From NCBI RefSeq assembly GCF_002025205.1, contig NZ_CP019947.1:2952001-3016000 (forward strand): DNA of 64,000 bases, written 5' to 3'. How positions within the stretch are numbered: position 1 is the stretch's first letter; every line of letters starts with the position of its first letter. Made by a program: the position numbers and the translations under genes. Of this stretch, positions 9,726-19,685 are shown piece after piece. Under the pieces are notes generated by a model. The model did not search any database. It saw only the letters and a program-made list of their open reading frames with translations, and had not been told where the DNA came from. Source of the stretch: Pseudomonas sp. CC6-YY-74. Lineage in GTDB: Bacteria > Pseudomonadota > Gammaproteobacteria > Pseudomonadales > Pseudomonadaceae.

Positions 9726-10508
9726 ATGCGCCTGATCGATACCCACACCCACCTCGATTTCCCCGACTTCGACGCCGACCGCACCGAGCTGCTCGCGCGC
9801 TGCCGCGCCCTCGGAGTGGAGCGCCTGGTGGTACTCGGCGTGCACCAGGGCAACTGGCAGCGACTGTGGGATCTAGTGCAGGCCGATGCCGGCCTGTACG
9901 CCGCCTTCGGCCTGCACCCGGTGTTCCTCGACAACCATCAGCCCGCACACCTGTACGCCTTGCGCGACTGGCTGCAGCGCCTGGCTGGCCACCCGCAACT
10001 CTGCGCGGTGGGCGAGTTCGGCCTGGACTATTTTCTCCAACAGCTCGACCGCGAACGCCAACAAACGCTGTTCGAGGCGCAACTGCGCCTGGCCCTGGAG
10101 TTCGAGCTGCCCGCCCTGCTGCACGTGCGCCGCGCCCATGCCGCCACCATTGCCACCCTCAAGCGCCTCAAACCCCAGCGCGGCGGGATCATCCACGCCT
10201 TCGCCGGCAGCGTTGAGGAAGCCCGCGAATACCTCAAACTGGGCTTCAAACTGGGTCTCGGCGGCGCGCCAACCTGGCCCCAGGCCAAGCGCCTGCAGCA
10301 GACCCTGGCGCGCCTGCCGCTGGAGGCCGTAGTGCTGGAAACCGACGCCCCGGACATGGCCCCGGCCATGCACCCGCACCAGCGCAACAGCCCGGAATAC
10401 CTGCCGGACATCTGCGCCTGCCTGGCCCAATTGATGAATGTCGAGCCAGAGCAACTGGCCGCAGCCAGCAGCCGCAATGCCGCGCAGTTGTTTGGCTGGG
10501 CTCTCTGA
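9726..10508 (+). CDS. TatD-family metal-dependent hydrolase (DNase)
   Basis: TatD/YjjV-type amidohydrolase-fold protein of about 260 residues, a predicted two-metal 3'-5' nuclease of the cytoplasm. Metal ligands are visible in order: the DTHTHLDF motif at residues 4-11, Glu/Asp in GEFGLDYF near 98, His in LLHVRRAH near 130, His in GGIIHAFAGS near 155, and Asp in VLETDAPDM near 205. The start MRLIDTHTHLDF is the family norm. An in-frame ATG four codons earlier (9714) is also possible. The gene follows fruR by about 120 bases on the same strand, but there is no functional reason to tie it to fructose use. Its exact substrate is not readable from sequence. Confidence 0.9.
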   Translation: MRLIDTHTHLDFPDFDADRTELLARCRALGVERLVVLGVHQGNWQRLWDLVQADAGLYAAFGLHPVFLDNHQPAHLYALRDWLQRLAGHPQLCAVGEFGLDYFLQQLDRERQQTLFEAQLRLALEFELPALLHVRRAHAATIATLKRLKPQRGGIIHAFAGSVEEAREYLKLGFKLGLGGAPTWPQAKRLQQTLARLPLEAVVLETDAPDMAPAMHPHQRNSPEYLPDICACLAQLMNVEPEQLAAASSRNAAQLFGWAL

Positions 10509-10541
10509 ACACCACCGCGTAACCCGGCCAGCCCGCAATCA

Positions 10542-10926
10542 GTAGGCTGCCACTCGCCGCAGGCAGTGCACCATGGTTGCTCGGCGCGGCACACATCCAG
10601 ACGGGTTGTCACGGCGCTCCGAAGCCGCCCTACGCCCAGAACGGCACGCCCCCCGGACCGCCCTTCTCATAGCAATCCGCCCGATCTGGGATGGCTCGCA
10701 ATCTGCAGGCTGTCACTCGCCACAGACAGTGCATCGATGGTTCATCGCGCGGCACAAGAGCTGGCGGGCTGTCGCTGCGCTCCGAACGGAACGCCGCCCG
10801 GGCCGTCCTACCCGCAGGCAGTGCGTCATAGTTCGCCGGCGCGGCGCACATCCTGGCGGGTTGTCGCTGCGCGCCGAAGCCGCCCTACGCCCAGAACGGC
10901 ACACCGCCTGGGTCGTCCTACGCGCC
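10542..10926. repeat. REPIN cluster, about three copies
   Basis: The tatD-chemoreceptor gap holds one well-kept REPIN (10542-10633) and two degenerate ones (about 10701-10810 and 10815-10925). Each starts near CACTCGCC-GCAGGCAGTG and ends in CGAAGCCGCCCTAC or a variant. The linker CCGCCCGATCTGGGATGG between the first and second copies is the one seen in the two large arrays. Small open frames over these repeats are not genes. Confidence 0.8.
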
Positions 10927-10937
10927 TGGCGCAAACG

Positions 10938-10965
10938 ACAAGGCCCGCCAAATGGCGGGCCTTGT
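10938..10965 (-). terminator. Hairpin terminator after the chemoreceptor gene
   Basis: A perfect 12-bp stem, ACAAGGCCCGCC with loop AAAT and GGCGGGCCTTGT, lies 17 bases beyond the stop codon. On the minus strand it is followed only by a modest T-rich stretch, so its strength is uncertain. Confidence 0.65.
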
Positions 10966-10981
10966 TGGCACTACTGCACAC

Positions 10982-13012
10982 TCAGACGCGGAACGCGCCG
11001 ATCAACTGCTTCAAGCGCGACACCAGCCCGGACAATTCGCGGCTGGCCGATTCGGTCTGGCTGGCACCCGCGGCGGTGCGTTCGCCGGCGCGGTTGATCT
11101 CGACGATGTTCTGGTCGATATCGTGCGCCACCGCAGTCTGCTGCTCGGCGGCCGTGGCGATCTGCTGGCTCTGGTCGACGATCATGCCCACCGCACCGAG
11201 GATGTTCTCCAGCGCCAGTTGCACCTTGCCCGACTCGCTGACCGTGCCGCTGGCCATCTGATGGCTGGCGCCCATGGCCTTGACCGCCGCACCGACGCCA
11301 CCCTGCAGCTTGTCGATCATGCTCTCGATCTGCTCCGTGGACTGCTGGGTGCGCTTGGCCAGATTGCGCACCTCATCGGCGACCACGGCGAAACCGCGGC
11401 CCTGTTCGCCGGCCCGCGCCGCCTCGATAGCCGCGTTGAGGGCCAGCAGGTTGGTCTGTTCGGCGATGCCCTTGATCACGTCCAGCACCTGACTGATCGA
11501 GGCGCTGTCGCTGGCCAATTGGTTGATCACCGCCACCGACTGATCGATCTCGCCGGCCAGGCGCTGAATACTGCTCACCTGGGACTCGACCAAGGCGCGG
11601 CCGTTAACGGTTTCGCGGTTCACACTCTGCGCGCTGTCGACCGCCGCGGCCGCACTGCGCGCGACCTCCTGGGCGGTGGCGGACATCTGGTTCATCGCCG
11701 TCGCCACCAGTTCGATCTGGCTGCGTTGCCCGGCGACCGCCTGGTTACTCTCGCCGGAAACCAGCTCCACGCTATCGGCCTGACGCTCGACCTCGACCAC
11801 GGTCTGGCCGACGCGCTCGATCAGGTCATGGATCTTCTGCACGGTCTCGTTGAACACCTGCCCCAGCTCGCCCAACTCGTCCTTGCTCTGCGCCGTGAAA
11901 CTGACCGTCATATCGCCGGCCGCGACTTTATTCATGACCTCGCCGAGGCTCTTCAAGGTGCTCCGGGTCGACACATAGAAGGCGCCATAGAGGTAGCCGA
12001 TCAGCAGGAACACCAGCACCAGCGCCGCGACCAACAGGACCATCTGCCCACGGTTTTCCTGCAGCCGCTCCTGCAGTTGCTGATCGAGGAAAGCCAGCAC
12101 CGCATCGTTCAGCTCATAGGTCTTGCCCATGGCCGCGCCGACTTCTTCATAGAACTGCGTCCAGGGCGTTTCCAGGGTATCGGCGATCACCACCTTGTCT
12201 TCGAACAGCACCGCGCTGGTCTTCAGGGTCGCCTGGCTGGCCGTGGCCAAGGCTTCCAGTGCCCCACGCGCAGCCGGGCTGCTACTCAAGGCTTCCTGCA
12301 GATTCAAGCCATATTCGGCGTGGAGTTTTTCCAGCTCCAGCAATAAGTCGTCGAACTTGGTACTGGTGCCCGAATCGAGAAAGCCCTGCCCCAGGGAAGC
12401 AGCACCCATCGTCCGGCCTTCGCCCAATGCGGAGACAACCCGCGGCGTGATGCCGACGATCAGCTCGGTCATCTGCCGCACTTCGCGCTGACGATCCTGG
12501 CTGAGTCCGGCCTGAGCTGCGATCAGCTTGATAAATACCTGCGATCGGCCCAACAGCCTTTCGGCCATTGCCGCTTTGCCTTGCAGCGACGTCTCGCTCT
12601 GCACAGCGGCCAGGTTGGCAATCATCTCATCGCGTTTGGCGGCGAATTCGTCGATCTGTTCGGCCTCGTGCACCACCGGCGCCAAGCCGCGCAGGCGCTC
12701 CGCGATGGAGCCTTGCAGGCGCGTGCTACGACTCTCGAGATCGCCGGCCTGACCGGACTGACCGATCATCACGTTGATTTCCGCCAGGTCGGAGAAATCC
12801 TCCAGGTCGCGCCTTAAACTCAGCGCCTGACCGAGCAGATCAATACTCTCCAGAGCCGCCTGGGTACTGACGAACTGGCGATTGGAGTCGCGTACCAGAT
12901 AGAAGTTGGTGACCAGCATGGGCAGAAAGAACAGGACACTGATCAAACTGAATTTCATGCCAAAGCTGAGGCGATTCATTAGCGCGATGGCCGGATACAG
13001 CACGGTCTTCAC
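10982..13012 (-). CDS. Methyl-accepting chemotaxis protein
   Basis: Transmembrane chemoreceptor of about 676 residues that signals to CheA/CheW. A first membrane helix lies near residues 15-40 ([13 protein letters not shown]). A long, mostly helical periplasmic ligand domain of about 280 residues follows. The second membrane helix is [20 protein letters not shown], then a HAMP region, then the cytoplasmic coiled-coil with the conserved tip [20 protein letters not shown] choose the GTG at 13012, with AGGAGA six bases ahead. An ATG further up would add 33 residues with no family resemblance. It lies upstream of ampDE as in other pseudomonads. The ligand cannot be predicted. It ends in a hairpin terminator. 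Confidence 0.92.
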   Translation of the reverse strand: MKTVLYPAIALMNRLSFGMKFSLISVLFFLPMLVTNFYLVRDSNRQFVSTQAALESIDLLGQALSLRRDLEDFSDLAEINVMIGQSGQAGDLESRSTRLQGSIAERLRGLAPVVHEAEQIDEFAAKRDEMIANLAAVQSETSLQGKAAMAERLLGRSQVFIKLIAAQAGLSQDRQREVRQMTELIVGITPRVVSALGEGRTMGAASLGQGFLDSGTSTKFDDLLLELEKLHAEYGLNLQEALSSSPAARGALEALATASQATLKTSAVLFEDKVVIADTLETPWTQFYEEVGAAMGKTYELNDAVLAFLDQQLQERLQENRGQMVLLVAALVLVFLLIGYLYGAFYVSTRSTLKSLGEVMNKVAAGDMTVSFTAQSKDELGELGQVFNETVQKIHDLIERVGQTVVEVERQADSVELVSGESNQAVAGQRSQIELVATAMNQMSATAQEVARSAAAAVDSAQSVNRETVNGRALVESQVSSIQRLAGEIDQSVAVINQLASDSASISQVLDVIKGIAEQTNLLALNAAIEAARAGEQGRGFAVVADEVRNLAKRTQQSTEQIESMIDKLQGGVGAAVKAMGASHQMASGTVSESGKVQLALENILGAVGMIVDQSQQIATAAEQQTAVAHDIDQNIVEINRAGERTAAGASQTESASRELSGLVSRLKQLIGAFRV

Positions 13013-13299
13013 AAGACGTCTCCTGTTCTGATTATTGTTATGAAGCGTTATCAAGGTCGACCGCGGTAATGGTTGCGTGCCTTGCAGCCGGACCTGAGGC
13101 GTCCCGATCAAAGCGTAAGTTGCCAGTACGGCAGGTCCGCTAGAGCAACCTCTTGGCTGATCGATCGAGCACAGTGTGGCTGTATACCCGTTATCGACAC
13201 CAAACTCTGTAACTTAAGGTTAAACACCCGCCGACCCTAAGGTCTTGACCGTCAGCAGGTGCGGGAGCCTTGCCCGGCGAGCGCAGGCTGACCGGCAGC

Positions 13300-13505
13300 C
13301 GTAGAATGCTGCGGGCCGCGTAGGCTGAGCGCAGCGATACCGCTCACAGTGATCAGGATGAACTTCGGGAAATCTGCCGCCCGCGCAACCGCGCCCCGGA
13401 GAGCGCCGAAGCTTATGCGTATATGGACTGATTGACCGATGATGACGCATGAGCGCCGATGGGTATCGCTGCGCTCAATCACATCTTACAAAAGCCTGCG
13501 AGCGC
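13300..13505. repeat. Degenerate dispersed repeats in the MCP-ampE gap
   Basis: The roughly 500-base gap between the chemoreceptor start and the ampE stop has no gene I can support. At 13300-13350 lies a GTAGAATG...GGGCCGCGTAGGCTGAGCG element that resembles 39158-39205. At 13455-13497 lies GCCGATGGGTATCGCTGCG followed by CTCAATC...TACAAAAGCCT, which recurs upstream of nadC at 17926-17968. These look like members of a common Pseudomonas intergenic repeat family. The 13013-13200 part presumably holds the chemoreceptor promoter. Confidence 0.5.
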
Positions 13506-13511
13506 GAATGG

Positions 13512-14348
13512 TCAGTAGAACAGCGCCCACAGGGCGAATACGCTGTACCAGAGCACGGCAGCGCGCACCAGCAGCTGCCACAAGTTGTCCAGGCTGCTCA
13601 CCCCGACTTCGCCGATCACCGGCGCCGGCGTCTCGCAGGCCGCACGCCCGACATCGATCACCAACTGTGCGGCACTGATGTCCCAGCTCAACAATTCGTG
13701 CAGCAACACCCGATTGACCGCCACGAAATTGCCGACCAGGGCGAAACTCGCCGCCAGTACCCGCACCGGCAACCAGTCGAAGGCATGCCGCAGCTGCACG
13801 GCGCGCTCGCGCAAGACTTCCTGCTCGGCATGTTCGGCCAGCAGAGCCAGCAGCCGATAAGCCAAGGCCGCCAACGGGCCAAGCAGTGCATACCAGAAGA
13901 TCACGGCAAATAAACTCTGATAGGCCTGCCACACCAAATGACCCTGCACCTGTTGCAGCAGCGCGCCCTCTTCGTCGGCCTCCAGAGCCAGGTCACGACG
14001 GGCGACCAGATAGGCTGCCTCGCTGTCGCCGCGCCGCCAGCTGTCGCGAAACGGCCCGAGCGCCGCCTGCAAATCGCCACGCCCAAGGCTATAGATCAGC
14101 ACCAGCAGGTGCAGCGGCAACGCCAACCAACCGTAGGCCAGCGGCTCGAGCAGCACCAGCAGCAGCCCCAACACCACTAGCGGCAGAACCACCAGCAGCA
14201 CGATCGCCAACCACGGGCTCTCGATAAAGCTCGCTTGCCGTTCCGCCCAGGCCATCAGCCGCAACCAGGGACCGTCCTGCTGGATCTTGTTGCGCCAGGC
14301 CGAGAACTTTTCCACCCACAGCACCAGCAACAACACCAGAAAACTCAT
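13512..14348 (-). CDS. ampE: Regulatory signalling modulator protein AmpE
   Basis: Inner-membrane protein of 278 residues, second gene of the ampDE operon. It starts MSFLVLLLVLWVEKFSAWRN and has several hydrophobic segments, for example WLAIVLLVVLPLVVLGLLLV near residue 65, LFAVIFWYALLGPLAALAYR near 170, and a C-terminal segment ending WYSVFALWALFY. AmpE is linked to AmpD-controlled beta-lactamase induction, but its biochemical activity is not established. It overlaps ampD by four bases (ATGA), so the two are translationally coupled. Confidence 0.9.
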   Translation of the reverse strand: MSFLVLLLVLWVEKFSAWRNKIQQDGPWLRLMAWAERQASFIESPWLAIVLLVVLPLVVLGLLLVLLEPLAYGWLALPLHLLVLIYSLGRGDLQAALGPFRDSWRRGDSEAAYLVARRDLALEADEEGALLQQVQGHLVWQAYQSLFAVIFWYALLGPLAALAYRLLALLAEHAEQEVLRERAVQLRHAFDWLPVRVLAASFALVGNFVAVNRVLLHELLSWDISAAQLVIDVGRAACETPAPVIGEVGVSSLDNLWQLLVRAAVLWYSVFALWALFY

Positions 14349-14908
14349 GACTTCTCCTTCCTATCCATCAGTGCAGCGCGCAGGCGCGACCAGTCGAACG
14401 CCGGGCCGGGGTCAGTCTTGCGGGTCGGAGCGATATCGCTGTGCCCGCAGATCCGCTCTAGGGTGAGCGCCGGATACGCCCTTTGCAACTCGACCGTCAG
14501 GCCAACCAATGCGGCATATTGCGCATCGGTGAAGGCCTGTTCGTCAGTACCTTCCAGCTCAATTCCCAGAGAATAATCGTTGCAGTTGTCGCGCCCGGCG
14601 AAACACGATTGCCCGGCATGCCAGGCGCGCTCGTTGCACGAGACAAACTGGGTGATGGCGCCGTCGCGTTCGATCAGGAAATGCGCCGACACGCGCAACG
14701 TCGCTATCTCGGCAAAGTATGGATGCTCATCGACGATCAGGCGATTCTGGAAAAATTCCTGCACCCTGCCGGTACCGAACTGCCCCGGCGGCAGGCTGAT
14801 GTTATGGATCACCAACAGGGAAACCTCACCCTGCGGGCGCTCATTGAAATTGGGGGACGGGCAGTGGCGCACACCTTGGTACCAACCACTGCGAGGATCC
14901 GGCTGCAT
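14345..14908 (-). CDS. ampD: 1,6-anhydro-N-acetylmuramyl-L-alanine amidase AmpD
   Basis: Cytoplasmic zinc amidase of 187 residues that removes the stem peptide from anhydro-muropeptides during peptidoglycan recycling. This keeps AmpR-type inducers low and so limits beta-lactamase expression. The amidase_2 zinc ligands are visible: His in LLVIHNISLP near 35, His in ICGHSDIAP near 152, and the acidic/basic active-site segment RKTDPGPAFDW. The start MQPDPRSGWYQGVRHCPSPN matches the family. The frame is open further upstream, but that extension is unrelated in sequence. First gene of ampDE. Confidence 0.95.
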   Translation of the reverse strand: MQPDPRSGWYQGVRHCPSPNFNERPQGEVSLLVIHNISLPPGQFGTGRVQEFFQNRLIVDEHPYFAEIATLRVSAHFLIERDGAITQFVSCNERAWHAGQSCFAGRDNCNDYSLGIELEGTDEQAFTDAQYAALVGLTVELQRAYPALTLERICGHSDIAPTRKTDPGPAFDWSRLRAALMDRKEKS

Positions 14909-15138
14909 AAAGGCTCCTTGAACGAGCCTCCACTCTAGAGCAGGCGGCCAGCAGGGCCAAGCACTGGTCATGCGTAGCGCCCTTTGGCGAGCGCTTGAAA
15001 GAACCCTATGCCAATGAAATCCGGGAGCGACCATTGCCCGCAACAGGATCTCCGGCTTGCATCCGAACCACGAGGCTGGCCACCGTAGCCTCGCAGATCG
15101 ATGGATAACTTGTCAGCGCGGCCAGCGGCGACCCGCTC

Positions 15139-15231
15139 GTAGGGCGGCTTCGGAGCGCAGCGACAACCCGCCAGCTTTTGTGCCGCGTCGATGAGCCCAT
15201 GGTGCACTGCCTGCGGCGAGTGACACCCTAC
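15139..15231 (-). repeat. Single REPIN copy between ampD and the DUF1631 gene
   Basis: A complete 93-base copy begins GTAGGGCGGCTTCGGAGCG and ends GCGAGTGACACCCTAC, so both ends read GTAGGG inward. The rest of the 14909-15308 gap shows no gene. Confidence 0.85.
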
Positions 15232-15308
15232 GGATCGCGGGCAGCCCCAGATCGGCCGCGCCCCTGGGTCCGTAGCCCCTGCACAAAAGCGAGAGAAACC
15301 AGGCGAAC

Positions 15309-17615
15309 TCAGGCGCCCTTGAGCTTGCGCAGGTTACCGATTACCGATTCCAGCGCCCGGTCGAACAGCAGCGCATCGTCGAGCAGGCGGATGGCATTGC
15401 GACGAAACTCGACCGCCAGGCCCATACGGGTTTTTTCCAGGACCTTCATGCCGGTGCGGTTGACGAAGATGTACTTGCAGGCCGGCTTGATCACCGCGGC
15501 CAGCTTGCAGCGCAGCTTGTGTTCCTGGTCTTCCTGAAATTCTACCCAGCTACCTACCCGCAGGTTATCGACTCGCAGCAGGGCTTCGTCGTCATCTGCC
15601 AGGCAGATTTCAGGTTCGCTCGCGCTGCTTTGCCCCGGGGCCAGCAGCACGATCTCTTCGACTACTTCGATCATCGCCGACAGCTCTGTCGGTGCTGGCA
15701 ACTCCAGCAAGGATGGCTCGTCAGCGCTCGCAGCCACGGCGTCATGCGGTTGATCGTCGTTGCCGCGCGCTGTCAGCGCTTCGCTCTGGAGCGTTTCGAC
15801 CGCAGGCACCACTTGCTTGAATCGCTGAATAGACTGCACATGCAAATCTTCCAGTTGACTGAAAAACTCACCCGTGGAGAACGGATCGAACGCCGCACTG
15901 GCCATGCCTTCGCGCAGCGCCTTGAGCAGCCCCGGCACCAGCTCGAGCAAGCGTTGACGCGCTTGCGGATCCTCGTGAGGTTGCGCACTCCAGACCAGAT
16001 CATCCATGGTCGCCAACGCCATCTGCCACTCGGGCGAGTCGACGCCGTGCTTGAGACAGGTGAGCATCAACACCTTGCTCCACGCCTCCTGCAGCACGCG
16101 CACCACCACTTCGGGCAGACGCTTGCCCAGCAGCCGCTCATTCAGTGCCAGCTCGACCTGGCGCCGCGCCAGTTCGGCCCTGGCGCTGCCCTCTTCCGCG
16201 TCGCGAGTACGCTGCTCCAGCAGCTCACTGCGCCGCCGCTCGTTACCGGTAAAGGCGAGAAAGTCCGCCAGCAGTTCGGAAAAAATCAGTGGGTCATCGA
16301 CAAAGTCGTTGAGTAGGCGCTGCACCATCTGCTCGATCTTCTGATACAGGCTGCCGCGCTGTGTCTCGTCCTGCTCACCCCAGCCCAGAGCGGCCGAGGC
16401 AATTTCATTGAGCAACCGCCGCGCAGGATGACTGCCACGACTGAAGAAGGTCTTGTCCAGCACCGCGACCTTGAGCATTGGAATCTGCAAGCGCGCGATC
16501 AGCGCTTTCAGCGAATCCGGCAGGGTGCGGTCATCGAGGATGAATTCGAACAGCATCGACACCAGGTTGATAACGTCCTCATCCACCTCGCCGACCACTC
16601 GGGCCTTGCCGCTCCTGGCACTGGCGCGGCTGAGCAGTTGTTCGAGCTGCTCACGCAGATCGAAATCATCGCTAACCTGAAGGGGGGCATGCTGCTGCAT
16701 ATGGGAGAGCAGGCGCATCAGGTCGTGACTGGTAATCGGTGACGCATCGGCCGGCGTCTCGCGCCGCGGCATGGCACTGCCGCGCACCTGCCCGAGCAGC
16801 TCCTGCAGCGCCACGAAAACTTCCTGCACGCCGTCGCCGGCCTGCTCGCCAGCACTGGCGCCCGCCGGTTCAGCCGGGCCGCGCGCAGCTGCCCCGGAAC
16901 GACCCGGGTTACGCCGCGCTGGCGCCGATCTCAGCTCCGGCAACACACCCGCAGCGACCAGCGACTGATTGGCCTCGGCATAGAGCTGATCGAGATCGGC
17001 CAACACATACTTTTCAAACAACTTGAGGATGATCAGTTTGACCTTGATCTCCACCCCCAAGCTACTGCACGCCTCGAGAAAAGCCGCACAGAGCGCCGCA
17101 GGACCGAGCGGGTTGGACTTGTCGTCGAGCTTCTTGCTGACCAGGGCATTCAGGCGCGTGGTCAGGTGGCTGACCCCCGTGCTGTCCCGGCTCATGACCT
17201 TGGCCACCATGGCATCCAGCGCCACGGACTCTTCCAGCTCATCGTTCTGCACCAACGCCAGGCTATCGAACGAGACAGCCTCCATAGCCGGCTTACCGAT
17301 CTCGTATTGGTTGAGGGTGGCGAAAGGCTCGAAGACTTTTTGCAGGAAGCCGCGCTCGATATTCTTGCGCTTCAAACGCAGATCGCGCATAGCCTCGAAG
17401 AAAGCGTTCTGCTCGGCGTTGCTGGCTGCCCGATCCGCCATCTCGAACAGCGTATCGTCAGCATTGTCGAACAGCGCTTGCAAGGCGTGCTTGAGCTGCA
17501 GCGCAGCCTTGTCGCGTAGATGAATGAGCGCCACGGGCAGTCTTCCTCCCGGTGAAGTGGGCGATTGCTCCGCAGCTACCTTGTTCAGGTGCACCACTTT
17601 CGCGTCAGTCTTCAT
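15309..17615 (-). CDS. DUF1631 domain-containing protein
   Basis: Protein of about 768 residues, member of DUF1631, with no established function. The N-terminal part has the family block NADDTLFEMADRAASNAEQN near residue 65. The middle is mostly helical. The C-terminus contains a PilZ-like stretch, VGSWVEFQED then LRCKLAAVIK and YIFVNRTGMKVL, which suggests a c-di-GMP or PilZ-fold link but lacks a clear RxxxR motif. The start is the ATG at 17615, with AGGAG ahead of it. An earlier start would add 12 residues. It is monocistronic, between ampD and nadC. A clear paralogue of 786 residues lies at 36390-38750. Confidence 0.85.
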   Translation of the reverse strand: MKTDAKVVHLNKVAAEQSPTSPGGRLPVALIHLRDKAALQLKHALQALFDNADDTLFEMADRAASNAEQNAFFEAMRDLRLKRKNIERGFLQKVFEPFATLNQYEIGKPAMEAVSFDSLALVQNDELEESVALDAMVAKVMSRDSTGVSHLTTRLNALVSKKLDDKSNPLGPAALCAAFLEACSSLGVEIKVKLIILKLFEKYVLADLDQLYAEANQSLVAAGVLPELRSAPARRNPGRSGAAARGPAEPAGASAGEQAGDGVQEVFVALQELLGQVRGSAMPRRETPADASPITSHDLMRLLSHMQQHAPLQVSDDFDLREQLEQLLSRASARSGKARVVGEVDEDVINLVSMLFEFILDDRTLPDSLKALIARLQIPMLKVAVLDKTFFSRGSHPARRLLNEIASAALGWGEQDETQRGSLYQKIEQMVQRLLNDFVDDPLIFSELLADFLAFTGNERRRSELLEQRTRDAEEGSARAELARRQVELALNERLLGKRLPEVVVRVLQEAWSKVLMLTCLKHGVDSPEWQMALATMDDLVWSAQPHEDPQARQRLLELVPGLLKALREGMASAAFDPFSTGEFFSQLEDLHVQSIQRFKQVVPAVETLQSEALTARGNDDQPHDAVAASADEPSLLELPAPTELSAMIEVVEEIVLLAPGQSSASEPEICLADDDEALLRVDNLRVGSWVEFQEDQEHKLRCKLAAVIKPACKYIFVNRTGMKVLEKTRMGLAVEFRRNAIRLLDDALLFDRALESVIGNLRKLKGA

Positions 17616-17894
17616 TGCGACTCTCCTGCAGACTGCCCCTGCCTGGGCCAACCGATCTGCATAGCAACCAACCGAGCGTCATCCCTAACGTCAAGGTTAT
17701 GGCGTCAACATCCATAAAGTTATTATAGGTATACCGCATCCACCCCAAAACAGGCTTTTCCTGCGGATATGACCCAGGTCACAGATATAAAGCACCAGCC
17801 TGACGACGACGAGCAGAACCCGACCAACGCAATCATTCAAGCCAGACAACCACCCCGCCGCGGATTGCGCCAAGGCTTATTCGGGCGACGCGAC

Positions 17895-17970
17895 TCGTAG
17901 GGTGGCTGCGATTGCAGCAGATTGCCGATGGGTATCGCTGCGTTCAACCGCACCCTACAAAAGCCTCCGC
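17895..17970. repeat. Dispersed repeat upstream of nadC
   Basis: In the 433-base gap between the DUF1631 start and nadC, the stretch CGTAGGGTGGCTGCG through GATGGGTATCGCTGCGTTC to ACCCTACAAAAGCCT is a palindromic intergenic element. Its second half is shared with 13455-13497. The neighbouring 17690-17800 stretch is AT-rich and likely holds the DUF1631 promoter. No gene is visible in the gap. Confidence 0.5.
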
Positions 17971-18048
17971 CCATCCGCGATTAGCAATCTCGCTGCACCC
18001 GCGGTCGGCAATCCCTATAATCGCCCGACCCTGACAGTGGAGCCAACC

Positions 18049-18897
18049 ATGCCGAACCTAACCCTCGCCGACCTGACTGCCGAAATCGAGGCCAATGTCC
18101 GTCGCGCGCTGACCGAGGATATTGGCAGCGGCGATATCACCGCCCAACTGATCCCTGCCGAGCGTCTGGCCCACGCCACCATCATTACCCGCGAAGCCGC
18201 CGTGATCTGCGGCATCGCCTGGGTCGATGCCGTGTTTCGCCGACTCGATCCGCGCGTCGCCGTGCACTGGCAGGTCCGCGACGGTGAGCGCGTCAGCCCC
18301 AACCAGGCCTTGTTCCATCTCGAAGGTCCGGCCCGCGCCCTGCTCAGCGGCGAGCGCAGTGCCCTGAACTTCCTGCAGACCCTGTCCGCCGTCGCCACCC
18401 GCTGCCAGCAGTACGCCGACCTGGTGCAAGGCACCGCGGTCAAACTGCTCGACACCCGCAAGACCCTGCCCGGCCTGCGCTTGGCACAGAAATACGCCGT
18501 CACCTGCGGCGGCTGCCACAACCACCGCATCGGCCTGTTCGACGCCTTCCTGATTAAGGAAAACCACATCGCGGCCTGCGGCGGCATAGTCGAAGCCGTG
18601 CAAGCCGCGCACAAGATCGCCCCCGGCAAATCGGTGGAAGTCGAAGTGGAAAGCCTGGAAGAACTGCAACAAGCCCTGGACGCCGGCGCCGACATCATCA
18701 TGCTCGACGAACTGTCGCTGGACGACATGCGCCAAGCGGTTGCCATCACCCAGGGCCGCTCCAAGCTGGAAGCCTCAGGCGGCGTCAATCAAACCACCCT
18801 GCGCGCAATCGCCGAGACCGGCGTCGATTACATCTCGATCGGCGCCCTGACCAAGGATGTCAAAGCAGTAGACCTGTCGATGCGCCTGAGCTTATAA
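18049..18897 (+). CDS. nadC: Nicotinate-nucleotide pyrophosphorylase (carboxylating)
   Basis: Quinolinate phosphoribosyltransferase of 282 residues, the family norm. It makes nicotinic acid mononucleotide, CO2 and pyrophosphate from quinolinate and PRPP in de novo NAD synthesis. Signature segments are visible: the phosphate/quinolinate-binding [19 protein letters not shown] near residue 140, [20 protein letters not shown] near 165, [10 protein letters not shown] near 205 and LEASGGVN near 245. The start [20 protein letters not shown] is the first family-like Met. The frame is open for another 49 codons upstream through a repeat, which I exclude. Another NAD gene, nadE, lies at 45.5 kb. Confidence 0.96.
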   Translation: MPNLTLADLTAEIEANVRRALTEDIGSGDITAQLIPAERLAHATIITREAAVICGIAWVDAVFRRLDPRVAVHWQVRDGERVSPNQALFHLEGPARALLSGERSALNFLQTLSAVATRCQQYADLVQGTAVKLLDTRKTLPGLRLAQKYAVTCGGCHNHRIGLFDAFLIKENHIAACGGIVEAVQAAHKIAPGKSVEVEVESLEELQQALDAGADIIMLDELSLDDMRQAVAITQGRSKLEASGGVNQTTLRAIAETGVDYISIGALTKDVKAVDLSMRLSL

Positions 18898-18922
18898 CCC
18901 AAACGATGCCGGGCGACGGGAG

Positions 18923-19020
18923 GTAGGGCGGCCGGGACGCCGGCCGCTCGGAGCGCAGCGACAGCCCGCCAGCCTTTGCGCCGCGCCGGTCAACTACCGG
19001 CGCACTGCCTCTGGCGCCCC
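18923..19020 (-). repeat. Degenerate REPIN downstream of the RAYT gene
   Basis: A decayed copy starts GTAGGGCGGCCGGGACG and contains CGGAGCGCAGCGACAGCCCG and a CACTGCCTCTGGCG remnant. It lacks the far terminal CCCTAC. With the array at 19.7 kb it flanks the transposase gene on both sides. Confidence 0.65.
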
Positions 19021-19052
19021 CCCACGGTTACATCACATCCCAGCTCGGCAAT

Positions 19053-19586
19053 TCAATCGTCGTATGGCAAGGCCTCTGTATCAGACCCTCCCGCCCAATC
19101 CTTGGGATATATACCCTGCGCGACCAATCGATGAAAAGTTGAATACGGCCATTCGCCAACGTGTTGAACCAACCCATGCTTGAGCGGATTGATGTGCACG
19201 TAATCGATGTGCTTGCGAAAGTCGCGCTCATCACGAATCAGGTGCTCCCAATAGCGGCGCTGCCAGATGCCTTTTTCACCGCGGCGCTCCTGTATCGCAG
19301 TAGGCCGACCTGCAAGAGGTAGGCTGCGGGAAAAAATCAGCTTGATCAGCCGCCAACGCAGTGCGTAACGGCTATCGCCGTGCGGCAACTCGATCACGCA
19401 ATGCAGATGATCGGGCAACACCACCCAGGCGTGAATATGAAAGGGATGCACGCCGCGAACCTTATGCACAGCCTGGCGCAACAGATCAACATGCCGCACC
19501 AGCAAATCATTGCCATGCCGACGTGCGAGGACATGGGTAAAGAAATAGGTGCCACCAGGACACCAGACACGACGGTAGTCGGGCAT
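19053..19586 (-). CDS. REP-associated tyrosine transposase (RAYT, IS200/IS605-like)
   Basis: Single-copy Y1-type transposase of about 177 residues, related to IS200 TnpA but of the domesticated RAYT branch. RAYTs act on single-stranded REP hairpins and are thought to spread REP and REPIN sequences. The start MPDYRRVWCPGGTYFFT is the family norm; an in-frame extension to 19622 is less likely. The metal-binding HUH pair is in PFHIHAWVVLPDHLHCV near residue 50, and the likely catalytic Tyr is in HIDYVHINPLKHGLV near 130. WERE-like residues REP-binding cannot be judged. It sits directly beside the nine-copy REPIN array, with another copy on its other side. Confidence 0.92.
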   Translation of the reverse strand: MPDYRRVWCPGGTYFFTHVLARRHGNDLLVRHVDLLRQAVHKVRGVHPFHIHAWVVLPDHLHCVIELPHGDSRYALRWRLIKLIFSRSLPLAGRPTAIQERRGEKGIWQRRYWEHLIRDERDFRKHIDYVHINPLKHGLVQHVGEWPYSTFHRLVAQGIYPKDWAGGSDTEALPYDD

Positions 19587-19685
19587 TACAGTCATCCATG
19601 ACATTGGGAAGTTCGTTTGCAAGCGTGAGTGTAGTGCCGATTAGGACCGGAGGGACTCCGGGCGGCGGTCCGTCCGGAGCGCAGG